Shown: positions 49,482-57,896, counted from the stretch's first letter. The stretch is DNA of 64,000 nt from Streptomyces radiopugnans (GCF_900110735.1 NZ_FOET01000011.1:142817-206816), one strand, 5' to 3'. The notes: a model not told the origin generated them from the letters alone. Numbers and translations are program-made.

Positions 49482-49931
49482 GTGACCACGGACGCATCCT
49501 CCGCCGACGCCCCCCGCACCTCCGAGCCCTCCCGGCCCGGGCGGATCACCGCCGCGGCCGCCGTGGTGGCGGCACAGGGAGTGGTGGTCGCCGGCCTGGG
49601 GGTGACCATGCTGGTCATGCTGCTGGCCGGCAGCCGGGCCGACGACACGGTGCAGGCCCTCACCGGGGCCGTGACCGTGCTGGCGCTGGCCGTGCTGCCG
49701 CTGGCCGCCGCGCGCGGACTGTGGCTGCGGCGCCGGTGGAGCCGGGGACCGGCGGTGATCGTCCAGCTAATGGCGCTTCCGGTGGGCTGGCAGATGGCGC
49801 AGAACGGCGGCGTGTGGCTCGCGGGCGGAGTGGCCATCGCGCTCACCGCGCTGGCCGTGCTCGGCTGCCTGATGAGCCCGGCGGCGGCCGGGGCGCTGGG
49901 CGTCGGCCCGCGCGAGCACCGGGACGCCTGA
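49482..49931 (+). CDS. Small four-helix membrane protein
   Basis: This 149-residue protein has about four hydrophobic helices from residue 22 to 130, with a basic R-R-R-W-S-R loop in the middle. The family is not recognised, although similar proteins occur at this position in Streptomyces. It is convergent with sigH. Confidence 0.7.
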   Translation: MTTDASSADAPRTSEPSRPGRITAAAAVVAAQGVVVAGLGVTMLVMLLAGSRADDTVQALTGAVTVLALAVLPLAAARGLWLRRRWSRGPAVIVQLMALPVGWQMAQNGGVWLAGGVAIALTALAVLGCLMSPAAAGALGVGPREHRDA

Positions 49932-49987
49932 CCGGACCGCCAGGCGCCCTGCCCGCAGGCCTCCCGCCCGCGGGCCCCCTGCCCCTG

Positions 49988-50947
49988 CTACTCCTCGATC
50001 AGCAGCCGGTCGCGCAGCTGGGCCAGGGTGCGGGCCAGCAGGCGCGAGACGTGCATCTGGGAGATGCCGACCTCCTGGGCGATCTGGGACTGGGTCATGT
50101 TGCCGAAGAAGCGCAGCAGCAGGATCTTCTTCTCACGCGGCGGCAGCTCCTCCAGCAGCGGTTTGAGGGACTCCCGGTACTCCACGCCCTCCAGGGCATC
50201 GTCCTCCGCGCCCAGGGTGTCCGCGACGGCCGGGGACTCGTCGTCTGTGTCCGGGACGTCCAGGGAGAGCGTGCTGTAGGCGTTCGCCGACTCCAGCCCC
50301 TCCAGGACCTCCTCCTCGGAGATCGCCAGCCGCTCGGCCAGCTCGTGGACGGTCGGGGCGCGGCCGTGCTGCTGGGACAGCTCGGCGGTGGCCGTGGTCA
50401 GGGACAGCCGCAGCTCCTGGAGCCGGCGGGGCACCCGCACCGCCCAGCCCTTGTCGCGGAAGTGCCGCTTGATCTCGCCGACGACCGTGGGAGTGGCGTA
50501 GGTGGAGAACTCCACGCCGCGCTCCGGGTCGAAGCGGTCCACCGACTTGATCAGACCGATCGTGGCGACCTGCGTCAGGTCGTCCAGTGGCTCTCCGCGG
50601 TTGCGGAAGCGCCGCGCCAGATGCTCCACCAGCGGCAGGTGCATCCGCACCAGGGTGTCGCGCAGCTCGGCACGCTCCGGGGAGCCCGCCGGGAGGCCGC
50701 GCAGTCTGACGAACAGATCCCGTGCGCCGCTGCGGTCCTGGGGGTCCGGCTGGCGGTGCACATAGGCGACGCCCTCACCGGCCCCTTCGTCCTCGCGCAT
50801 GTCGTGCTGCTGGTCCTCCATGGCATCCGCCCGCTCTGCCCGCCGATCAGGTTCGGCCGGATGGGGCCGGGCGTGCTGCTCGGGAATGACCGGGCCCGCC
50901 GCCTTCTCGTGGCGGCCCGCCCGCGTTTCGCTCTCCAGGTCGTTCAC
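49988..50947 (-). CDS. sigH: SigB-type stress sigma factor SigH
   Basis: This 319-residue sigma factor is of the SigB/SigF type. Region 2 includes H-L-A-R-R-F and D-D-L-T-Q-V-A-T-I-G-L-I-K-S-V-D-R-F-D near residue 115, and region 4 ends with S-Q-I-A-Q-E-V-G-I-S-Q-M-H-V-S-R. In S. coelicolor SigH takes part in osmotic stress and septation. The GTG at 50947 has GGGGG 6 nt upstream; an ATG at 50821 gives a 277-residue form. The same frame stays open to 51580 through ushX, which matters because larger SigH forms have been reported. Confidence 0.9.
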   Translation of the reverse strand: MNDLESETRAGRHEKAAGPVIPEQHARPHPAEPDRRAERADAMEDQQHDMREDEGAGEGVAYVHRQPDPQDRSGARDLFVRLRGLPAGSPERAELRDTLVRMHLPLVEHLARRFRNRGEPLDDLTQVATIGLIKSVDRFDPERGVEFSTYATPTVVGEIKRHFRDKGWAVRVPRRLQELRLSLTTATAELSQQHGRAPTVHELAERLAISEEEVLEGLESANAYSTLSLDVPDTDDESPAVADTLGAEDDALEGVEYRESLKPLLEELPPREKKILLLRFFGNMTQSQIAQEVGISQMHVSRLLARTLAQLRDRLLIEE

Positions 50948-50985
50948 ACCGACCCCCTTGTCCCGTACCGGCCCGTGTGTGCCGG

Positions 50986-51399
50986 TCACGGCGCCCCTGG
51001 GCCGGCGCCGCGCTTCTTGTGCAGGCTGATGCTGACCGTGCGGTCCTCGGCCACGGCCGAGTCGACCTCGCCCGCCAGCGCGGAGAGCACCGTCCAGGCG
51101 AAGGTGTCGCGCTCGGGGGCGCGGCCGTCTGTGGTGGGTGCCGAAACCGTCACCCACAGGGAGTCCCCGACGAGCTTGAAGACGCAGCTCAGCACGCTGC
51201 CGGGGACCGCTTGCTGGAGCAGGATGGCGCAGGCCTCGTCGACGGCGATGCGCAGATCCTCGATCTCGTCGAGGGTGAAGTCCAAACGGGCCGCGAGACC
51301 GGCGGTGGCGGTACGCAGGACCGAAAGGTAGGCGCCCGCGGCGGGCAGCCGGACCTCGACGAAGTCCTGCGTCCCGGGCTCGCCTGCGATCTGGGACAC
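50986..51399 (-). CDS. ushX: Anti-sigma factor UshX/PrsH (RsbW-like)
   Basis: This 137-residue protein is an RsbW-type anti-sigma factor with a GHKL ATPase fold: N-box A-V-D-E-A-C near residue 54 and the S-V-L-S-C-V strand. It binds SigH and is itself usually opposed by an anti-anti-sigma factor not seen here. GGAGG lies 5 nt before the GTG. It precedes sigH by 38 nt in one operon. Confidence 0.9.
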   Translation of the reverse strand: MSQIAGEPGTQDFVEVRLPAAGAYLSVLRTATAGLAARLDFTLDEIEDLRIAVDEACAILLQQAVPGSVLSCVFKLVGDSLWVTVSAPTTDGRAPERDTFAWTVLSALAGEVDSAVAEDRTVSISLHKKRGAGPGAP

Positions 51400-51640
51400 C
51401 CTCACCTCCAAGGTGGCACGAGCTGGTGGCTGCCGTGTACGCCCTTCCGCGACCCTGTCGCAACGGGTCAACGGACGGGCGGGGCAGATCGTTCGACTGC
51501 GACGCTATCGCGATCCGGGGCATGCTGTCGCCCGAGCCGAGAAGGGCACCCTTCCTGCGGTCGTCACCCATAGTAAACACATGGGTACTTTCCGTGGCTA
51601 GAGGTCTGCGGTGCCCAATTCCTCTCCGGTCACGCCGGGT

Positions 51641-52170
51641 TCACAGCGCCGCGGGGCCGCCGGTTGTTCCCGGCGCCCCGGGGGATCCCGGCGTCCGTCC
51701 GGCCGCCAGGGCCCGCAGCGGCTCGCCGAAGAGTCTGTGGACCGTCCACTCGTCCACCGGTTCGGCGCCGAGCGACTCGTAGAAGCCGATGGCGGGCTCG
51801 TTCCAGTTCAGTACCCACCACTGGAAGCGTTCGTAACCCCGCTCGGCGCAGACGCGCGCGAGTTCGGCCGGCAGCGCCCTGCCGTGGCCCGCGCCGCGCG
51901 CGGCCGGGCGGACGTACAGGTCCTCCAGGTGCGCGCCGTGGGTGCCGGTCCAGGTCGAGAAGTCGAGGACCACAGGGCGAAGCCGACCGGTTCGCCGCTG
52001 TCGCCGTCCCCGGCGATCAGGGCGAAGACGGCCGGGTGCTCGCGGAAGAGGGCGTCGCGCAACTGCTCCTCGGTGGCCCTGGCCTGCTCCGGCGAGCGCT
52101 CGTACTCAGCCGGCTCGCGGATCATGGTGTGGAGGACCGGGACGTCGGCGGGGACGGCAGGCCGGATCAT
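51641..52170 (-). pseudogene. GNAT acetyltransferase interrupted by a frameshift
   Basis: Two overlapping frames together encode one GNAT protein. The first (52170 down to about 51970) gives the N-terminal half ending in V-G-F-A-L-W. The second frame continues directly with the F-S-T-W-T-G-T-H-G segment, the acetyl-CoA loop R-P-A-A-R-G-A-G-H-G-R-A and the W-N-x-x-A-I-G-F-Y motif to the stop at 51641. Restoring one T in the TGGTCCTCGAC at 51963-51973 would give an uninterrupted protein of 176 residues. This is either a true mutation or a sequencing error. Confidence 0.8.
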
Positions 52171-52179
52171 GCCGGGAGG

Positions 52180-53127
52180 CTAACCGGTGACCACGGCGGC
52201 CACCGTCGTCCCCCGGGGGAAGGCGCCCTCGCCGGCCAGGACCGCCAGGCCGTACAGCGCCTTGGCGACGTACACGCGGTCCAGGCCCGGCATTCCGTGC
52301 CGGGCCTGGAAGTCCCGGGCGAAGGACTCCAGCGCGTCGGTGGTGCGGGCGAAGCCGCCGCAGTGGAAGCGGTCCTCCACCGTCCAGGCGCCGCGGCGTC
52401 CGCCGAAGGCGGCGTGCTGCAGCCGCTCCACCTCCTCGGCGAGGAAGCCGCCGCGCAGGGCGGCGAAGCCGATCGCGCGCTGCCCGCGGGCGAGTCCGGC
52501 GGCGAGCCCGGCGAGGGTGCCGCCCGTACCGCAGGCGACGGCCACCACGTCCGCAGCGCCGCGCAGCTCCCGGCCCAGCTCCGCGGCGCCCCGCACGGCC
52601 TCGGCGTTGCTGCCGCCCTCCGGTATGAGGAGGAACGGGCCGAAGCGGTCGCGCAGCCCGGCGGTCCAATCCGGGTCGTTCCTGCGGCGGTAGTCCGCCC
52701 GCGTCACGAAGTGCAGCCGCATGCCGTCGGCGGCGCAGCGGGCCAGGGAGTCGTTGAGGGGCCGGCCGGCGAGCTCGTCGCCCCGCACCACCCCGATCGT
52801 GGACAGGCCCAGCAGGCGCCCGGCGGCGGCCGTGGCGCGCAGGTGGTTGGAGTAGGCCCCGCCGAAGGTCAGCAGTGTGCGCTCACCGCTCCGCACGGCG
52901 GCGCGCAGGTTGGGCGCGAGCTTGCGCCACTTGTTGCCGACGAGGTCCGGGTGGATCAGGTCGTCGCGCTTGAGCAGCAGCCGGACGCCGTGGCGCGAGA
53001 AGTGCTCGTCGGCGGCCTCCGCCAGGGGGGAGGGCAGGCGCGGGGCGAGGGACTCCAGGGCCGTCAGGGGGGCCCGGGGCACCGGGGACGCCGGAGGGTC
53101 GGCCGGGGGAGGCGGTGCGCTGCTCAT
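52180..53127 (-). CDS. PLP-dependent ACC deaminase/D-cysteine desulfhydrase family enzyme
   Basis: This 315-residue protein is a fold-type II PLP enzyme. The catalytic Lys is in G-N-K-W-R-K near residue 66, the A-Y-S-N-H-L substrate loop is near residue 92, and the phosphate-binding C-G-T-G-G-T is near residue 200. D-cysteine desulfhydrase and ACC deaminase share this fold and cannot be told apart here. A Pro-rich N-terminus of about 20 residues precedes it. It is followed after 9 nt by the damaged GNAT gene. Confidence 0.85.
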   Translation of the reverse strand: MSSAPPPPADPPASPVPRAPLTALESLAPRLPSPLAEAADEHFSRHGVRLLLKRDDLIHPDLVGNKWRKLAPNLRAAVRSGERTLLTFGGAYSNHLRATAAAGRLLGLSTIGVVRGDELAGRPLNDSLARCAADGMRLHFVTRADYRRRNDPDWTAGLRDRFGPFLLIPEGGSNAEAVRGAAELGRELRGAADVVAVACGTGGTLAGLAAGLARGQRAIGFAALRGGFLAEEVERLQHAAFGGRRGAWTVEDRFHCGGFARTTDALESFARDFQARHGMPGLDRVYVAKALYGLAVLAGEGAFPRGTTVAAVVTG

Positions 53128-53852
53128 CCCGCCATTGTCGCGCCGGGGTGGCACCCCGTGTCACCGGTCGGCCGGGCACGGTGAAAGCCCGCACGGACGC
53201 CGCGGCCGGTGCCCGCCCTCCGCGTACCGGCGGCGGATTGCGGTTGCGACGGCATATGCCCGCAGGCGGTGGGCGGCCGTGACCCGCCCGGGAGCGTGCG
53301 GGAGGAGGGCCCGCCCCGCGGATGGGAGGCGCCCGGCGCGGATGTGCGGGAACGGGACTCGGCAGCCTCTCCGGGGCGGGTGTGAGATCCGTCATACGAC
53401 GCATCGGACTTTTCCTTCCCCAATCCACCCCGGACCGAGGGCCGAAGGCGCGCGAGGGGAAGGGAAGCCGAGGTCAGCGAGGCAGGGGACGGAGAGGGCG
53501 GAGGCATCGGGCGGACGCGCTCCCGCACGCTGTCGCCGCAGACGGCCCGTACGCCTTCGCGAACGCGGCGACCCGTTCAGTATGAAAGCGCTTTTCCCGG
53601 GCACATGGGTGTACGCCCCGGTCGATGGAAGCTCGCTGTCGCGCCTCCCCTGGACCAGGGCTGATACGAGGTGGCTGCGTACCTCTGAGCCGACTGTTGT
53701 CAAGTTTTCTTGACCTGAGCTATACAGATGGGCGGAGGGCATTGCACTCAGTGCCGCACCGCCGACTGCCCCGCGCTCTTGGCGGGGCAGCGGGCGACGG
53801 CCCGTGCCGACCACCTCACCGGTACCAGTCAGTACGGAAGGGGAGATGGATC
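53128..53852. other. Long non-coding stretch before DUF2267 gene
   Basis: This 725-bp stretch holds no gene I can support; open frames within it lack family features and ribosome sites. It contains a LacI-operator-like palindrome (AAAGCGCTTT, 53585-53594), the promoter/operator at 53697-53726 and a leader of about 120 nt. Confidence 0.5.
53697..53726 (+). promoter_or_regulatory. Promoter with overlapping palindrome for DUF2267 gene
   Basis: TTGTCA (53697-53702), an 18-bp spacer and TATACA (53721-53726) make a strong promoter. The palindrome GTCAAG-TTTT-CTTGAC (53699-53714) covers its -35 and spacer. The 5' leader would be about 120 nt. Confidence 0.6.
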
Positions 53853-54263
53853 ATGCGGTGGAGCGAGTTCGTGGCGCAGGTACGCGAGCGGGGTCAGTAC
53901 CCGACGGCCAAGGAGGCGGAGCGCGTCTCCCGGATCGTGCTCTCGGCGCTCGGCGGCCATCTCACCGGTGCGGAGCGCACGGAGCTGGCCGTCCGCCTTC
54001 CGCAGGAGGGCATGCGCGTGCTGACCGGCCAGCTCAAGGTGACCAAGCCGCTCAGCGGCGCGCAGTTCGTCGACAGCGTCGCGGCCCGCATCGAGGGCGC
54101 GACCCCGGCGACGGCCCGCTGGGACGTCAGCTCGGTGCTGAGCGTGGTCGCCGAACTCGCCGACAAGGACCTGCTCGACCGGATCATCGACCGGCTGCCG
54201 CCCGGCTACGCCCTGCTGTTCGGACGCGCCCAGCTCACCCGCCGGGCCGGTCAGCTCGTCTGA
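53853..54263 (+). CDS. DUF2267 domain protein
   Basis: This 136-residue protein is a single DUF2267 domain: W-S-E-F-V-A-Q-V near residue 3, then L-R-x-x-hydrophobic helices and a D-x-x-x-R-L-P-P-G-Y segment near residue 113. It is soluble. DUF2267 proteins are small, often stress-associated and of unknown function. GGGGAG lies about 8 nt before the ATG. A strong terminator follows. Confidence 0.85.
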   Translation: MRWSEFVAQVRERGQYPTAKEAERVSRIVLSALGGHLTGAERTELAVRLPQEGMRVLTGQLKVTKPLSGAQFVDSVAARIEGATPATARWDVSSVLSVVAELADKDLLDRIIDRLPPGYALLFGRAQLTRRAGQLV

Positions 54264-54278
54264 GCGAGAACGACCGGT

Positions 54279-54327
54279 CGGGCCGGCGGCCCGCAGCGAC
54301 TCCACGGCGCTGCGGGCCGCCGGCCCG
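54279..54327 (+). terminator. Terminator of DUF2267 gene
   Basis: A 20-bp perfect stem with a 9-nt loop starts 15 nt after the stop codon. Confidence 0.85.
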
Positions 54328-54481
54328 ACGGCGTGTCCGGGACCGGTGACGGGCCGGCGAGCAGAGGCCCCGGCGGCCGGCGTGGCCGCATGACGTACGC
54401 AGGGGGCCGCAAGAGGGGGGCATGGGACGGCTCCGCCCGCGCCCCCGCCCGTGAACCCTCCTCACGGACGGGCAGGGGCGG

Positions 54482-55210
54482 TCACCGCAGTTCGCTGAAG
54501 CGCTCGGTCTGGCGGGTGCGGCCGGCGACGATGATGGTGTCGCCCTCCTCCACGACGGTGTCGGCCGTGGCGTAGGTGAAGCCCTCGCCGGGGCGTTTGA
54601 CGGCGACGACGGTGACGCCGTGGCGGGTGCGCACCCCGCTGTTGCCCAGGGTCAGTCCTACGATGTCGGCCGGCGGACTGGTCTTGACCATGGCGAAGTC
54701 GTCCTCGAACTCGATGTAGTCCAGCATGCGGCCGCGCACCAGATGGGCGACGCGCTGGCCCATGTCGTGCTCGGGGTAGACGACGTGGTGGACGCCGAGC
54801 TGGGTGAGGATGCGGCCCTGGGCCTCGCTGGTGGCCTTGGCCCACACGTTGGGGATGCCGAAGGAGACCAGCAGGGAGGCGGTCAGGATGCTGGCCTCCA
54901 GGTTGCTGCCGATGGCGACCACGGCCCGGTCGAACTCGTGGACGCCGAGCTGGCGCAGGACCTCCTCCTTGGTGGAGTCGGCGCTCACCACGTGGGTGAG
55001 GGAGCCGGACAGGGACTGGACGACCTCGGCGCTGTGGTCGATGCCCAGGACCTCGGTGTCCTCCTCGGCCAGTTCCAGGGCCAGGGCGCGGCCGAAGCGG
55101 CCCAGGCCGATGACGACCACGGAGTCGTTGCGGTCGTCGCGGCGGCGGGTCCTGGCACCGCGGCCCCTGGCCGGCGGGTTCCTCCTCTGGGGGGCGGGGT
55201 GCTTAGCCAA
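54482..55210 (-). CDS. TrkA/KtrA-type K+ uptake regulatory subunit
   Basis: This 242-residue cytosolic protein has an RCK N-domain with the NAD-binding G-L-G-R-F-G-R near residue 35 and a C-terminal RCK-C (TrkA-C) domain from about residue 160. It gates the membrane partner encoded just upstream. The apparent start is TTG at 55210, overlapping the upstream stop by 8 nt; no ATG or GTG lies near, so the first 25 basic residues are uncertain. Confidence 0.85.
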   Translation of the reverse strand: MAKHPAPQRRNPPARGRGARTRRRDDRNDSVVVIGLGRFGRALALELAEEDTEVLGIDHSAEVVQSLSGSLTHVVSADSTKEEVLRQLGVHEFDRAVVAIGSNLEASILTASLLVSFGIPNVWAKATSEAQGRILTQLGVHHVVYPEHDMGQRVAHLVRGRMLDYIEFEDDFAMVKTSPPADIVGLTLGNSGVRTRHGVTVVAVKRPGEGFTYATADTVVEEGDTIIVAGRTRQTERFSELR

Positions 55211-56558
55211 TGACGGGTCGCTCCTCGGGAAGGTCGTAGAGGCGTGCGCGCGGGCGCAGGGCGAGTGCGGAGGCCACCGTGATGGGGCCGAGGCGGCCGA
55301 TGAACATCAGCGCGGTCAGCAGGATCTGCTCCGGCACGGGCAGGTCGGCGGTGATGCCGGTGGACAGTCCGACGGTGGCGAAGGCGGAGGTGACCTCGAA
55401 CAGGGAGCGGCCGAGGTTGATGTCGGTGAAGACCATGAAGACGACCGTGGAGCCGACCACCGCGGCCACCGAGAGCAGGACGACGGTCAGGGCCTGGCGC
55501 TGGACGTCCCCGGTCAGCCGGCGGTTGAAGATGTTGACCGCGCCCTCACCGCGCACCTCGGCGTATATGACGAAGAACAGCACGGCGAAGGTCGTGATCT
55601 TGATGCCGCCGGCCGTTCCGGCGCTGGCCCCTCCGACGAACATCAGCACGTCCATGACCAGCCAGCTCGCGGGGTCCATCCGACCGATGTCCAGGCTGTT
55701 GAAGCCGGCGGTACGCGGCATGACCCCGCCCTGGAAGAACCCGGCCAGCAGTTTGCCGGGGGTGTCCAGCGGGCCGAGGGTGGCGGGGTTGGACCATTCG
55801 ATCGCGGTGATGAGCACGGTGCCGCCCGCCAGGAAGATCCCGGTGGCCCACAGCACGATCTTGGTGTGCAGCGACCAGGCGCGCGGTCTGCGCAGCCGGC
55901 GGCGCAGCTCGAACAGCACGGGGAAGCCCAGCCCGCCGGCGACGACGGCGAAGGCGATGGGCAGGCAGATCCACGGATCGGCGACGAAGTCCATCAGATT
56001 GTCGGTGTAGAGGGCGAAACCGGCGTTGTTGAACGCCGACACCGCGTGGAAGACCCCCAGCCACACCGCCCGCGGCCACGGCTCGTCGTAGCCCAGGGCG
56101 AAGCGCAGGGTCAGCATCGTGGCGGTGACAGCCTCCAGCACCAGGCTGAACTTGACCACCCCCGCCACGACCGACCGCACCTCGCCCAGCCCCAGGGTCT
56201 TGGTCTCCGCCGCGGCCGTGAGACGGGCGCGCAGCCCCAGACGGCGGGAGACCAGTACCACGAGCAGGGAGGCGAACGTCATGATCCCGAACCCGCCGAC
56301 CTGGATCAGCGCCAGGATCACCCCCTCGCCGAAACCGGTCCAGTAGGAGGGGGTGTCGACCACCACCAGCCCGGTCACGCAGACGGCGGAGGTGGCGGTG
56401 AACAGCGCTTCCATCACGCTCGCGCCGCCGGGCCCCTCCCTGGCGATCGGCAGCGTCAGCAGCGCCGTTCCGACCGCGATGGCCGCGGCGAAGCCGGCCA
56501 CGACGACCTGGGCCGGGTGCCGGAACCGCAGACGGCGCCAGCCCAGCCCCGCTACCAC
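55203..56558 (-). CDS. TrkH/KtrB-type K+ channel subunit
   Basis: This 451-residue membrane protein contains the four pore-loop repeats of the Trk/Ktr/HKT family: T-S-A-V-C-V-T-G-L near residue 50, S-A-F-N-N-A-G-F near residue 174, R-T-A-G-F-N-S near residue 280 and T-S-A-F-A-T-V-G-L-S near residue 395; each holds the Gly that lines the filter. It pairs with the downstream TrkA-type protein. The GTG at 56558 gives the usual family length. Confidence 0.88.
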   Translation of the reverse strand: MVAGLGWRRLRFRHPAQVVVAGFAAAIAVGTALLTLPIAREGPGGASVMEALFTATSAVCVTGLVVVDTPSYWTGFGEGVILALIQVGGFGIMTFASLLVVLVSRRLGLRARLTAAAETKTLGLGEVRSVVAGVVKFSLVLEAVTATMLTLRFALGYDEPWPRAVWLGVFHAVSAFNNAGFALYTDNLMDFVADPWICLPIAFAVVAGGLGFPVLFELRRRLRRPRAWSLHTKIVLWATGIFLAGGTVLITAIEWSNPATLGPLDTPGKLLAGFFQGGVMPRTAGFNSLDIGRMDPASWLVMDVLMFVGGASAGTAGGIKITTFAVLFFVIYAEVRGEGAVNIFNRRLTGDVQRQALTVVLLSVAAVVGSTVVFMVFTDINLGRSLFEVTSAFATVGLSTGITADLPVPEQILLTALMFIGRLGPITVASALALRPRARLYDLPEERPVIG

Positions 56559-56915
56559 AACGTCCCCGTTCCGCCATGGGTTCGGGTCACGATCGTATGC
56601 ACCAGAAGACGATAGCCACTCCGGCGCCGGGACTCGTGCCGGGGCAGCGGCTTGCCCGCGGTTCCGCCCATGACCTCTGTTCCCCGGCCGTCGCCGGGGC
56701 CGTCCACGGCAGCCGCCGGGGGCCCGGTGGGCGTTCCCGTCCGCCGGGTGCGCGCCGCCGCCCGGCCGAACAGGCGCCCGGGGCGATCGGACGAGAGGGC
56801 CAGTCAAGGCCGCACCCGGCCCGCGGCGGGTTCCGGGTGCGGAACCCGGCGGGCCGGGTGCGGAAGGAAGGACCGGTGGGTCCTGGAGGGGCCGGGCCGC
56901 GGCCCGGGGCCCGGG
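56559..56915. other. Intergenic region between sodN and K+ uptake genes
   Basis: This 357-bp stretch holds no supported gene. It contains the sodN terminator and should hold the promoter for the K+ uptake genes, which I could not pinpoint. Confidence 0.4.
56827..56848 (-). terminator. Terminator downstream of sodN
   Basis: CGGGTTCCG pairs perfectly with CGGAACCCG across a 4-nt loop, 68 nt after the sodN stop. Confidence 0.55.
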
Positions 56916-57311
56916 TCAGGCCTTCTTGGTCTCCCAGAAGATCTTGTCGATCTCGGCGATGAGGTCCAGCAGCTTCTGGCCCGTGGCCGGGTCGGTGGAG
57001 CCCTTGGCGGCCGAGGCCGCCTTGAGGGCGTCGTTCACCAGCTGGTGGAGCTGCGGGTACTTCTCGAAGTGCGGGGCCTTGAAGTAGTCGCTCCACAGCA
57101 CCGAGATGTGGTGCTTGGCGAGCTCGGCCCGGTTCTCCTTGATGTACGTCGCACGAGCCCGGTAGTGCGGGTCGTCGTTCGCCTGGTACTTCTCCTGGAT
57201 GGCCTTGACCGACTCGGCCTCGATACGGGCCTGGGCCGGGTCGTAGACGCCGCAGGGAAGGTCACAGTGGGCGCTGACCTTCACCTTCGGGGCGAACAGG
57301 CGGGAGAGCAT
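56916..57311 (-). CDS. sodN: Nickel superoxide dismutase
   Basis: This 131-residue precursor is Ni-SOD. A 14-residue propeptide precedes the nickel hook H-C-D-L-P-C-G-V-Y, whose His1, Cys2 and Cys6 bind Ni after cleavage; the mature protein is 117 residues, as known for Streptomyces. The protease gene sodX is divergent from it rather than downstream. In S. coelicolor sodN is expressed when nickel is available and is silenced by an sRNA from sodF mRNA. Confidence 0.97.
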   Translation of the reverse strand: MLSRLFAPKVKVSAHCDLPCGVYDPAQARIEAESVKAIQEKYQANDDPHYRARATYIKENRAELAKHHISVLWSDYFKAPHFEKYPQLHQLVNDALKAASAAKGSTDPATGQKLLDLIAEIDKIFWETKKA

Positions 57312-57337
57312 AGAGCTGTCCTTCCTCGTGATCGTCT

Positions 57338-57354
57338 TCTCACGTGTGAGATTA
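57338..57354 (-). promoter_or_regulatory. sodN -10 element overlapping a palindrome
   Basis: On the minus strand TAATCT (57349-57354) is a good -10. The perfect palindrome TCTCAC-AC-GTGAGA (57338-57351) overlaps its end and covers the expected transcription start. Confidence 0.5.
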
Positions 57355-57479
57355 CTCCGTGAGGAGCGCCTTTTCGCGTGTGCCCCCACTCGCCTGGGAC
57401 AAAAGTCCGAGGGTTGCGGGGACGAGGAGGGTACACGGGCAGGGCGCTGGAGCCGAGGAAGGGACCGGAGGTGCGGCGG

Positions 57480-57896
57480 ATGCCGGAGCGGGCGGACGAG
57501 CAGGAGGGCCGCGGGCTGCTGCGGATCGGGCTGGCCGAGGTCTACAACCCGTCGATGGAGCCGACGCTGCGCCCCGGCGATCTGCTGGTGGTCCGCTACG
57601 GGGGAGCGGTGCGGCCCGGGCACGTGGTCGTGGTGCGGCACCCCTTCCAGCACGACCTGCTGATCGTCAAACGGGCCGTGGGGCGGCGGAACGGCGGCTG
57701 GTGGGTGCAGGGCGACAACCCGTCGGTGCGCAACGACAGCCGCGAGTTCGGGGTGGTGCCCGACGAACTCGTGGTGGCGCGGGCGTGGGTGCGGCTGCGG
57801 CCCCTGCGGCAGGTTCAGCGCACCCCCGGCGCGTTGCTGGGCTGGGTCTTCTCGGCGCTGCGGCCGCTGTTCTCCAGGCGTTTGCGGGCCCGGTAG
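57480..57896 (+). CDS. sodX: Ni-SOD maturation protease SodX (S26 family)
   Basis: This 138-residue protein is a signal-peptidase-like serine protease that removes the Ni-SOD propeptide. The catalytic Ser is in N-P-S-M-E-P-T near residue 25, and the catalytic Lys in I-V-K-R near residue 63. It lacks the membrane anchor of true signal peptidases, as expected for a cytoplasmic enzyme. GGAGG lies 9 nt before the ATG; a GTG three codons earlier is possible. Its 3' end overlaps the convergent CGNR gene by 82 bp. Confidence 0.92.
   Translation: MPERADEQEGRGLLRIGLAEVYNPSMEPTLRPGDLLVVRYGGAVRPGHVVVVRHPFQHDLLIVKRAVGRRNGGWWVQGDNPSVRNDSREFGVVPDELVVARAWVRLRPLRQVQRTPGALLGWVFSALRPLFSRRLRAR

Noticed and set aside
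50881..50910. Further SigR promoters starting from other GGAAT motifs (for example near 50883, 38400 and 26010)
   Set aside because: None has GTT at the required 18-bp distance, and several lie inside genes in the wrong orientation.
51541..51600. A SigB-type promoter (GGGTAC at 51583) on the plus strand
   Set aside because: It points towards the 3' end of a minus-strand gene, and no plus-strand gene follows that it could serve.
53392..53814. A 140-codon minus-strand frame in the long gap before the DUF2267 gene
   Set aside because: It has no ribosome site or family resemblance, and it would run through the strong plus-strand promoter of the DUF2267 gene.
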